DNA of 14,286 bases from an uncultured Clostridia bacterium (GTDB lineage Bacteria > Bacillota > Clostridia > Oscillospirales > Butyricicoccaceae): positions 1-14,286 of the forward strand of contig CAJUJQ010000081.1 of assembly GCA_910586575.1 (NCBI GenBank), given 5' to 3'. The notes beneath the pieces are model-generated. The model did no database searches, was not told where the DNA came from, and saw only the letters and a program-made list of their open reading frames with translations. Each line of letters opens with the position of its first letter. Within the stretch, counting starts at the first letter, position 1. This document shows, piece by piece, positions 1 through 5,594 of the stretch. The translations under genes were made by a program, and so were the position numbers.

Positions 1-270
1 CTGTTTGCCGTCAAAGGGGCGTACCCAGGCGCGGCTGCGGTCTGCACAGACGATAACGGCCAGCGGCGCGCCGTAAAGATTGGCGGCTTTCCGGAGATTT
101 TCCAAGCCCGATTCACTCTGTACAACCAGCAGTCGGACGGGCTGCAAATTGGCGGCAGTGGGTGCGACGTGGGCAGCTTCTAAGATGTACCGAAGTTTTT
201 CTGGCTCAATCTCTCTGTTTGAATAGCTGCGGACAGAGAAGCGCCGCTTGGCAAGGCTGATAAAATCCAT
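1..270 (-). CDS. Nitroreductase family protein, N-terminal part (cut by window edge)
   Basis: The first 90 codons of a minus-strand gene are present; the rest lies beyond base 1. The protein begins MDFISLAKRRFSVRSYSN, the basic Arg-rich start typical of FMN-dependent nitroreductases, where an R-R-x-S-x-R segment contacts the FMN phosphate. It continues through EAAHVAPTAANLQPVRLLVV, the family's conserved Ala-Pro-(S/T)-A-x-N-x-Q-P motif. Members of the family reduce nitroaromatics, quinones or flavins with NAD(P)H as cytosolic dimers. The ATG at 268-270 is preceded by AAAGGAA at 281-287 and a good promoter. The gene is divergent from an HxlR-family regulator, which suggests control by that regulator and a role against electrophiles or quinones. 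The substrate cannot be told from this fragment. Confidence 0.88.
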   Translation of the reverse strand, partial: MDFISLAKRRFSVRSYSNREIEPEKLRYILEAAHVAPTAANLQPVRLLVVQSESGLENLRKAANLYGAPLAVIVCADRSRAWVRPFDGKQ

Positions 271-322
271 ACGTATCAGATTCCTTTCAGTTCATATTCC
301 GGCAGGGATTCTGCCTGCAATT

Positions 323-351
323 ATCATATCACGGCAGGGGAGGACCTGCAA
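323..351 (-). promoter_or_regulatory. Sigma-A promoter of the nitroreductase gene
   Basis: Read on the minus strand there is TTGCAG (-35, at 346-351), a 17-bp spacer and TATGAT (-10, at 323-328). The -10 box is extended by TGA directly upstream. It would start transcription about 45 bases ahead of the nitroreductase ATG. The imperfect dyad at 373-390 lies about 20 bp upstream of this -35 box. Confidence 0.7.
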
Positions 352-363
352 GAATACACTTTT

Positions 364-421
364 TTGACAGATACTTTCCAAAAGGGTAGTCCTTCCGCCG
401 GCGTGGCTGGTGTGGTATACT
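364..421 (+). promoter_or_regulatory. Candidate promoter elements for the hxlR-type gene
   Basis: Two readings are possible. TTGACA at 364-369 is a perfect -35 box, but the hexamer 17 bp downstream (TAGTCC, 387-392) is a poor -10. Alternatively TATACT at 416-421, extended by TGG just upstream, is a good -10 with only a weak -35 (TTCCGC, 393-398). The second reading would start transcription almost on top of the ribosome binding site at 428-433. Which one is used cannot be decided from sequence. Confidence 0.4.
373..390. promoter_or_regulatory. Imperfect dyad, candidate HxlR-family operator
   Basis: ACTTTCC-AAAA-GGGTAGT is an inverted repeat with 5 of 7 arm positions paired, lying between the two divergent genes. 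With flanking T372 the left arm reads TACT and the right arm ends TAGT. HxlR/YodB-type regulators bind short dyads of this general layout next to the genes they control. The assignment as the operator is inference from position and shape. It overlaps the spacer of a possible TTGACA-based promoter (364-369), where binding could block hxlR transcription. Confidence 0.5.
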
Positions 422-438
422 GGAACTGAGGTGAGTGC

Positions 439-768
439 ATGAAACAATATCACTGTCCCATAGAAGCGACCCTGTCACTGATTGGCGGGAAATATAAGCC
501 TTTGATTTTATGGCATCTGGCCGGGAAGCCGCGCCACTATATGGAACTGCAGCGGATGATTCCGGAGGCTACGCCCAAGATGCTCTCCCAGCAGCTGCGC
601 GGGCTGGTGGCGTGCGGATTGGTCGGACGGGAGGTGCTGCCGGAAAAGCCGCCCCGCACCCGGTATTCGCTGACAGAATTCGGGGAAAGCATCGTCCCGG
701 TGCTGGACGCAATGTGCCAATGGGGGGCGCACTATCTGGAAGGGCCTGCAAATTGCAGCCTGCTATAG
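439..768 (+). CDS. HxlR-family winged-helix transcriptional regulator
   Basis: This is a 109-residue DNA-binding regulator with the usual HxlR length and layout. The N-terminal CPIEATLSLIGGKYKPLIL leads into a winged helix (about residues 12-75), with M-L-S-Q-Q-L-R as recognition helix and a wing around residues 62-77. Cys6, in a C-P pair, sits where the YodB/HypR/QorR group carries its redox-active cysteine, which senses quinones, diamide or hypochlorite by thiol modification. The ATG at 439 follows GAGGTG at 428-433. The gene is divergent from a nitroreductase, as with several Bacillus HxlR-type sensors that control nitro- or azoreductases, so it probably regulates that gene and itself. The ligand is unknown. 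A second Cys (Cys93) lies in the C-terminal dimer helix, with others at 59 and 106. Confidence 0.92.
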   Translation: MKQYHCPIEATLSLIGGKYKPLILWHLAGKPRHYMELQRMIPEATPKMLSQQLRGLVACGLVGREVLPEKPPRTRYSLTEFGESIVPVLDAMCQWGAHYLEGPANCSLL

Positions 769-773
769 GGAAA

Positions 774-817
774 ACGGCGGCGCGGTATGAACCAACATAC
801 TGCGCCGCCGTGTTTTT
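774..817. terminator. Bidirectional intrinsic terminator between convergent genes
   Basis: A 16-bp stem (774-789 with 796-811, one G-T wobble) closes a 6-base loop and is followed by GTTTTT on the plus strand. On the minus strand the hairpin is followed by TTTTCCC. It lies only 5 bases after the hxlR stop and 9 bases from the ilvA stop, so it should end transcription from both sides. Confidence 0.9.
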
Positions 818-826
818 GCGATTTTC

Positions 827-2047
827 TTATTTGTGATGAATGGTATCCTCGAGAATCTGATATCCGGCATCTTCCAGCGCCCGGTAGAGCTTGTCGGCGT
901 GCTCCTTGCCGCCCAGCTCGACCACGACGGAGATAATCGCCTCGCCGATTTCCAAATCAGCCTGTACGCGGTCATGGTTGAACAGAATAACGTTGGCATT
1001 CTGTTCGGCGACAATGCGCGCGAAACGTTCCAGTGAACCGGGCACGTCAGGCATGATCGTCGAGAACTTGACATGGCGGCTGCGGGAAACCAGGCCTTTT
1101 TCGACCACCTTGTGAATGAAGGACATGTCAATATTGCCGCCCGAAAGCACACAAACAACCTTTTTGCCCTCGATATCGACCTTTTTGCCGAGTACCGCCG
1201 CAAGGGAGGTTGCCCCGGCAGGCTCGACCACCTGCTTGGCACGCTCGAGCAGCAGCAGGATAGAGGAGGCGATATCGGCATCCGAAACGGTTACCATTTT
1301 ATCGACATATTGATTGATGTATTCCATCGTTTTGCTGCCGGGGGTGCGCACCGCGATGCCATCAGCAATCGTGCGGACGCTTTCGCTCGAAAGGATTTCC
1401 GGGTGATGGAAGGAATTTGCGATTGCGGGCGCGCCATCGGCCTGAACACCGATAATCTGCACGCGCGGGTTGACCTGCTTGGCACACGCAGCAATGCCAG
1501 AAATCAGCCCACCGCCGCCTGCCGGTACAAAAATCATATCGACAAAGGGCAAATCGCGCAGGATTTCCAGCGCAATGGTGCCCTGGCCGGCCATCACATC
1601 CTCATCGTCAAAGGGGTGGATAAACTCCGCGCCGGTCTCCTTCATGATTTCACAGGCTTTGGCATAGGCATCGTCATAGCACGCCCCCGCCAACACAACG
1701 TTTGCGCCGTAACCCTCGGTTGCGGAAACCTTTGCAATCGGGGTGGAACGCGGCATGACGATGGTTGCGGGCACGCCAATCGAGCTGGCTGCAAAGGCAA
1801 CGCCCTGCGCGTGGTTGCCTGCGGAAGAGGCGATAACAGACGAAAGCCCGCCTTCCCCGTTGCGCTTCATAATCTTGTTATACGCGCCGCGCACCTTGAA
1901 AGAACCGGTCTTTTGCTGGTTCTCATATTTCAGATAAACATCCGCCCCCGTCATTTCAGAGAACGTGTGGGAGGATGAAAGCGGGATGCTGTGAAGCACG
2001 TTTTTCAGCCGGGAGGCTGCATCCTCAAAATCCTTTAAGGTCAACAT
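827..2047 (-). CDS. ilvA: Threonine ammonia-lyase, one-ACT-domain form
   Basis: A 406-residue PLP enzyme that deaminates L-threonine to 2-oxobutanoate and ammonia, feeding isoleucine synthesis or threonine breakdown. The PLP lysine is Lys51 in T-G-S-F-K-V-R-G-A. The S-S-A-G-N-H-A-Q-G loop (74-82) and the P-A-G-G-G-G-L phosphate loop (175-181) are intact. A single ACT domain occupies about residues 325-400, so this is the medium-length form rather than the long two-domain E. coli IlvA. I chose the ATG at 2045-2047 because AAGGAG precedes it; the frame stays open to an ATG at 2092 but without such a site. It is last in the minus block, 83 bp after rnc, and ends at the bidirectional terminator. 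Without other branched-chain genes here, biosynthetic (ilvA) and catabolic (tdcB-like) roles cannot be separated. Confidence 0.93.
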   Translation of the reverse strand: MLTLKDFEDAASRLKNVLHSIPLSSSHTFSEMTGADVYLKYENQQKTGSFKVRGAYNKIMKRNGEGGLSSVIASSAGNHAQGVAFAASSIGVPATIVMPRSTPIAKVSATEGYGANVVLAGACYDDAYAKACEIMKETGAEFIHPFDDEDVMAGQGTIALEILRDLPFVDMIFVPAGGGGLISGIAACAKQVNPRVQIIGVQADGAPAIANSFHHPEILSSESVRTIADGIAVRTPGSKTMEYINQYVDKMVTVSDADIASSILLLLERAKQVVEPAGATSLAAVLGKKVDIEGKKVVCVLSGGNIDMSFIHKVVEKGLVSRSRHVKFSTIMPDVPGSLERFARIVAEQNANVILFNHDRVQADLEIGEAIISVVVELGGKEHADKLYRALEDAGYQILEDTIHHK

Positions 2048-2130
2048 ATAAAAACTCCTTTTGATTGCCGGATATGTCAATTTCCTGTCCAATCAGGAAA
2101 CAGGAAAAAAGATACACGTCGGGATGGGGC

Positions 2131-2808
2131 TTATTTCTGCCCCATCAATTCGAGCGCCTGCCGTGCGGCTATCTGTTCGGCCTCTTTTTTGCTGCGGCCG
2201 CGCCCGGTCGCAAATACATTGCTGTTCAGCAGCAGCTGCATGGTGAATATCTTGTTATGGTCAGGCCCCTCGGCGCCTGCGAGACGGTATTCGAGCGTCT
2301 CCTGCCGGTTCTTCTGCACGATTTCCTGAAGCATGGTCTTGTAATCCTTGAACGCGCCGCCCCGGCGTGCTTCCTCGGCCTTGCGCGGCACGAACGACAG
2401 CACAAAGGCCCGCGCCGGTTCAATGCCCCCGTCCAGGTAGATTGCCCCCAGCAGCGCCTCGACTGCGTCCGCCAGGATGGACGGGCGCTCCCGTCCGCCG
2501 CCAAGCTCCTCGCCATGCCCCAGACGGATTTCCTTGTCTATGCCAAGCTCCTTGGCGATTTCATACAGTGCCTGTTCGCATACCACTGCCGCGCGCAGCT
2601 TGGTAAGCTCGCCTTCCGGGAGGTCGGGGAAGTGGTTGTACAGGTAGTCCGCCGATACAAAACCAAGTACGGAATCGCCAAGAAACTCGAGCCGTTCATT
2701 GTTTTGGAGGTGCTTTGGCCGCTGCTCGTTCGCGTAGGATGAGTGCGTCAGCGCCTTCTGAAACAGGCTGTTGTTCCGGAAATGGTAGCCTATTTTATCT
2801 TTCAGCAT
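2131..2808 (-). CDS. rnc: Ribonuclease III
   Basis: A 225-residue cytosolic dsRNA endonuclease that matures 16S/23S rRNA precursors and cuts structured mRNAs. The RNase III signature N-E-R-L-E-F-L-G-D-S-V-L spans 37-48. The catalytic acids sit at Glu38, Glu41, Asp45, Asp114 and Glu117, the same numbering as in the E. coli enzyme. A dsRNA-binding domain follows at about 154-222, with the G-R-S-K-K-E-A-E motif near its end. The ATG at 2806-2808 is preceded by AGGAGA. The gene follows acpP, a common Firmicute order (plsX...acpP-rnc), but is followed by ilvA instead of the usual smc/ftsY. The spacer ahead of it holds two hairpins that could be self-cleavage or attenuation sites. Confidence 0.97.
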   Translation of the reverse strand: MLKDKIGYHFRNNSLFQKALTHSSYANEQRPKHLQNNERLEFLGDSVLGFVSADYLYNHFPDLPEGELTKLRAAVVCEQALYEIAKELGIDKEIRLGHGEELGGGRERPSILADAVEALLGAIYLDGGIEPARAFVLSFVPRKAEEARRGGAFKDYKTMLQEIVQKNRQETLEYRLAGAEGPDHNKIFTMQLLLNSNVFATGRGRSKKEAEQIAARQALELMGQK

Positions 2809-2848
2809 GTGATCTCTCCTATTTCATGGCATATTTGCCGATTCTGCA

Positions 2849-2888
2849 ACAGAAAGCTGAGCCAAAGCGGTGTCGGCTCAGCCTCTGT
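2849..2888 (-). other. Hairpin in the rnc leader (possible RNase III site or weak terminator)
   Basis: On the minus strand, GCTGAGCC pairs with GGCTCAGC across an 11-base loop. The stem extends through ACAGA/TCTGT after a small asymmetric bulge, giving about 13 bp. It is followed by TTTCTGTT, a broken U-run, and lies 40 bases ahead of the rnc start. It could be an inefficient terminator tuning rnc downstream of acpP, or a double-stranded target for the enzyme itself. Both are inference. Confidence 0.6.
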
Positions 2889-2893
2889 CAATG

Positions 2894-2917
2894 TTGTGCC
2901 CTTCGGCGGGGGCACAA
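2894..2917 (-). other. Hairpin just after acpP
   Basis: TTGTGCCC (2894-2901) and GGGCACAA (2910-2917) form a perfect 8-bp stem with an 8-base loop, 5 bases beyond the acpP stop codon. No U-run follows on the minus strand, so it is not a standard terminator. It may protect the 3' end of the acpP message or mark a processing site. Confidence 0.6.
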
Positions 2918-2922
2918 AGGGT

Positions 2923-3147
2923 TTACTCATCGCCAAGCAGGTCGAGTACATCACCGACGGTCTTGATTTTCGCGGCATCCTGCTCGGAAATTTCGCCGAT
3001 ATCGAATTCTTCCTCAATGGACATCATCAGCTCGACCAGATCCAATGAGTCCGCGCCCAGATCCTCTACGAACGTGGTTTCCGGCTTGATGGTCTCAGGC
3101 TCAACACCGAATTGCTCAGCCAAAATATTACAAAGCCTTTCAAACAT
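2923..3147 (-). CDS. acpP: Acyl carrier protein
   Basis: A 74-residue small acidic protein that carries growing fatty acyl chains as thioesters on 4'-phosphopantetheine. The attachment serine is Ser34 in the canonical G-A-D-S-L-D motif, and the four-helix acidic composition and length match AcpP. The ATG at 3145-3147 has a near-ideal AGGAGGA (3154-3160) six bases upstream. The gene has its own strong promoter in the plsX-acpP spacer, which fits the need for very high ACP levels. It lies between plsX, whose enzyme uses acyl-ACP, and rnc. Confidence 0.98.
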   Translation of the reverse strand: MFERLCNILAEQFGVEPETIKPETTFVEDLGADSLDLVELMMSIEEEFDIGEISEQDAAKIKTVGDVLDLLGDE

Positions 3148-3207
3148 GGTATTTCCTCCTACAAAGCTGTCAGTATTGCGCTGCCATGCAGCCTCTTTCT
3201 ACCATGT

Positions 3208-3236
3208 ATCATAGAATCTTATCCGGCGTCTGTCAA
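3208..3236 (-). promoter_or_regulatory. Strong sigma-A promoter for acpP
   Basis: On the minus strand there is a perfect TTGACA (3231-3236), exactly 17 bp of spacer and TATGAT (3208-3213). Upstream of the -35, bases 3247-3268 are A/T tracts, a plausible UP element for the RNA polymerase alpha subunit. It predicts a leader of about 50 bases containing a small GCTGC-CAT-GCAGC hairpin (3179-3191). Confidence 0.88.
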
Positions 3237-3266
3237 GAGGGTAATCGAAAATTTTTTGCGTTTTTT

Positions 3267-4286
3267 TTACTTTTCGCGGATGGTCATAAATTCCATGTTT
3301 GCGGTAATGTCGTCAATCAGCCCGGATTTGGTGAATTCTACTGCCTGCCGGATGGCGTTCATCGCCGCGGTTTCGTTCGAGGAGCCGTGCGCTTTAATCA
3401 CCGGGTACGCAATACCGAGGAAGGGTGCGCCGCCGATTTTGTCCTGATCGAACAGCCCGCGGAAGTCGTCCAGGCCGCCTTTGACCAGCAGATAGCCAAG
3501 CTTGGTGCCCAGGGAGCGGAGAAATACCTTTTTCAGCTCGGCGGACATAAATTTTGCCGTGCCCTCGATGGTTTTCAGCATCACATTGCCCGCGAAGCCG
3601 TCGCAGACCGCCACGTCACAGGCACCCAGCGGCACGTCCCGGCCCTCTACGTTGCCGACAAAATGGAGCCGCCCTGCGTCCCCGGCTTCCTTGAGCAGGT
3701 GGTAGGCTTCCAGCCGGAGCGGGTCGCCCTTACTATCCTCCGCGCCGTTGTTCACCAGGCCGACGCGCGGCTTTGCCACACCCATCAGCTTTTGCAGGTA
3801 CAGCGAACCCATGAAGGCAAATTGCAGCAGGTATTCCGCCGTGCACTCGGTGTTTGCGCCCGCATCCACCAGCAGCATCTGCCCGCCCGCGCACGGCATG
3901 ACCGGCGCAAGCGCGCCCCTGCGGATGCCCTTGATACGTTTGCAGAACAGCGTTGCGCCCGCCAGCAGCGCCCCGGTCGAACCGGCGGATACAATCGCGT
4001 CGCCCTCGCCCTTCTGCACCATTTTCAGCGCGACCGCCATGGAGGAATCCGGCTTTTTGCGTAGTACAGTTGCCGGGTCGTCGTGCATGTCTACGAGGTC
4101 GGGCGCGTGTACCACCGAAAGATGCGGCGTGTTCTCGGTGCCGTCGACTTTCAGGATGGCGCGTACCTTGTCCTCTTGTCCGACCAATACGATGTCCTCC
4201 CCGAACTTTTTGGCTGCCAGCACGCCGCCGCGCACGATGGCTTCCGGCGCGTTGTCACCGCCCATCGCGTCCACAATGATTTTCAT
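3267..4286 (-). CDS. plsX: Phosphate acyltransferase PlsX
   Basis: A 339-residue enzyme that converts acyl-ACP and phosphate to acyl-phosphate, the donor used by PlsY for the first acylation of glycerol-3-phosphate in phospholipid synthesis. It starts with the diagnostic M-K-I-I-V-D-A-M-G-G-D-N-A-P. Conserved segments S-A-G-S-T-G-A-L-L-A-G (about 100-110) and D-G-F-A-G-N-V-M-L-K (about 230-240) are intact, and length is normal. The ATG (4284-4286) directly abuts the trmFO stop (4287-4289). Its ribosome binding site AAGGAG lies inside the last trmFO codons, so translation is probably coupled to trmFO. The poly-A run after the stop has no terminator hairpin, so read-through into acpP is likely, adding to that gene's own promoter. 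Confidence 0.97.
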   Translation of the reverse strand: MKIIVDAMGGDNAPEAIVRGGVLAAKKFGEDIVLVGQEDKVRAILKVDGTENTPHLSVVHAPDLVDMHDDPATVLRKKPDSSMAVALKMVQKGEGDAIVSAGSTGALLAGATLFCKRIKGIRRGALAPVMPCAGGQMLLVDAGANTECTAEYLLQFAFMGSLYLQKLMGVAKPRVGLVNNGAEDSKGDPLRLEAYHLLKEAGDAGRLHFVGNVEGRDVPLGACDVAVCDGFAGNVMLKTIEGTAKFMSAELKKVFLRSLGTKLGYLLVKGGLDDFRGLFDQDKIGGAPFLGIAYPVIKAHGSSNETAAMNAIRQAVEFTKSGLIDDITANMEFMTIREK

Positions 4287-5594
4287 TTATGCCAACTCCT
4301 TTGCGATGCTGTCCACGACCTCAAGCGCACGCGCCGAGATCGCCTGGTTTTTCTCCCGCTTGCCGCGCACGCGATAGCCCAGCGGGTCAATGATGCCGAA
4401 GTTGATATTCATCGGCTGGAATTTTGTAACGGTTTGATTGGAGATATACGCCGCCAGCGCGCCGACCGCCGTTGTGGTCGGGAAGGTGGGGAGCGGCCTG
4501 CCGAGTGCCTCACAGGCGGCGCAGACCCCTGCCAGATAGCCGGAGGCGTTGGATTCGACGTAGCCTTCCACGCCGGTCATCTGCCCGGCAAAGCGGACAC
4601 GCGGGTCGCTTTTCAGCGCGTAGGTGCTGTCTAGAAGGCGCGGCGAATCCAGGAAGGTGTTCCGGTGCATCACGCCGTACCGCACAAACTCGGCGTCCCG
4701 CAGCGCGGGAATCATGGAAAAGACGCGTTTTTGCTCCCCGAATTTCAGGTGGGTTTGGCATCCGACCAGGTTGTATAAGCTTCCCTGCGCGTTGTCGCGC
4801 CGCAGCTGCAAGACTGCGTAAGGGTCTTTTCCGGTTTTGGGGTCGGGCAGGCCGATGGGCTTCAAAATGCCATAGAGCAGGGTGTCGTGCCCGCGCCGCG
4901 CGTTGACTTCGATGGGCATGCAGCCCTCGAACACCAGCTTGTCCTCGAAGCCGTGCACTTCGGCCTGTTCGGCGGAGGTCAGTGCCTCCCAAAACGCGTC
5001 AAACTGCGCGCGGTCCATGGCGCAGTTGATATAATCGGCAGTACCTTTCCCATAGCGGGAGGCGAACCACGCCTGTTCCATATCGACGCTTTCGGCGGTG
5101 ACAATCGGCGCGGCGGCATCGTAAAAATGCAGGAATTCACCGCCCACCAGACGGTGGATATCCTCAAACAGCGCGTCCGAGGTCAGCGGCCCGGTTGCGA
5201 CAATCACAGGCCCGCTGCGGGGGATCTCAGCCACTTCGCCGTGGGTGAGTTCAACCAGCGGATGGCTGGTCACGCGTTCGGTGACAAGCCCCGCGAAGGC
5301 TTCCCGGTCTACCGCGAGCGCGCCGCCCGCTTCCACCTGGGTTTCGTCGGCGCAGCGCACGACCAGGCCGCCCAGCCGGCGAAGCTCCTCCTTGAGCAGC
5401 CCCGCCGCGTTGGAAAGCTCATTCGAGCGCAGCGAGTTGGAGCACACCAGCTCGGCCAGGTTATCTGAATGGTGCGCGGGGGTCATTTTGACCGGTTTCA
5501 TTTCCAGCAGGCGCACCGGGACGCCGCGTTCCGCGAGCTGCCAGGCCGCTTCGCATCCGGCAAGCCCCGCGCCGATTACGGTAACAGGGTTCAT
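4287..5594 (-). CDS. trmFO: Folate/FAD-dependent tRNA (uracil-54-C5)-methyltransferase
   Basis: A 435-residue flavoprotein, formerly called Gid, that makes ribothymidine at position 54 of tRNA. It uses methylenetetrahydrofolate and FADH2. The FAD Rossmann motif V-I-G-A-G-L-A-G-C-E starts at residue 6. The two functional cysteines correspond to Cys51 (A-E-L-V-C-S-N-S-L-R) and Cys224 (F-E-G-C-M-P-I-E), each offset by two from the Bacillus numbering (53 and 226). The start at 5592-5594 overlaps the topA stop in an ATGA, with GGAGAG upstream. The open frame extends about 107 codons further, but that stretch lies inside topA and reads as its Lys-rich tail in another frame. The topA-trmFO pairing is a known Firmicute order. 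Confidence 0.97.
   Translation of the reverse strand: MNPVTVIGAGLAGCEAAWQLAERGVPVRLLEMKPVKMTPAHHSDNLAELVCSNSLRSNELSNAAGLLKEELRRLGGLVVRCADETQVEAGGALAVDREAFAGLVTERVTSHPLVELTHGEVAEIPRSGPVIVATGPLTSDALFEDIHRLVGGEFLHFYDAAAPIVTAESVDMEQAWFASRYGKGTADYINCAMDRAQFDAFWEALTSAEQAEVHGFEDKLVFEGCMPIEVNARRGHDTLLYGILKPIGLPDPKTGKDPYAVLQLRRDNAQGSLYNLVGCQTHLKFGEQKRVFSMIPALRDAEFVRYGVMHRNTFLDSPRLLDSTYALKSDPRVRFAGQMTGVEGYVESNASGYLAGVCAACEALGRPLPTFPTTTAVGALAAYISNQTVTKFQPMNINFGIIDPLGYRVRGKREKNQAISARALEVVDSIAKELA

Noticed and set aside
2081..2107. TTTCCTGT/ACAGGAAA hairpin in the rnc-ilvA spacer as a terminator
   Set aside because: The stem is A/T-rich and short. On the minus strand the T-run precedes rather than follows it, so it would not terminate in the needed direction.
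2123..2146. GATGGGGC/GCCCCATC 8-bp hairpin over the rnc stop codon as terminator
   Set aside because: The stem is perfect, but the nearest T-run on the minus strand begins about 15 bases later, too far for intrinsic termination.
1073..4064. Long plus-strand open frames opposite ilvA (1073-1978), rnc (2065-2742) and plsX (3186-4064)
   Set aside because: All are antisense to intact, motif-bearing genes and have compositions typical of reverse-strand shadows.
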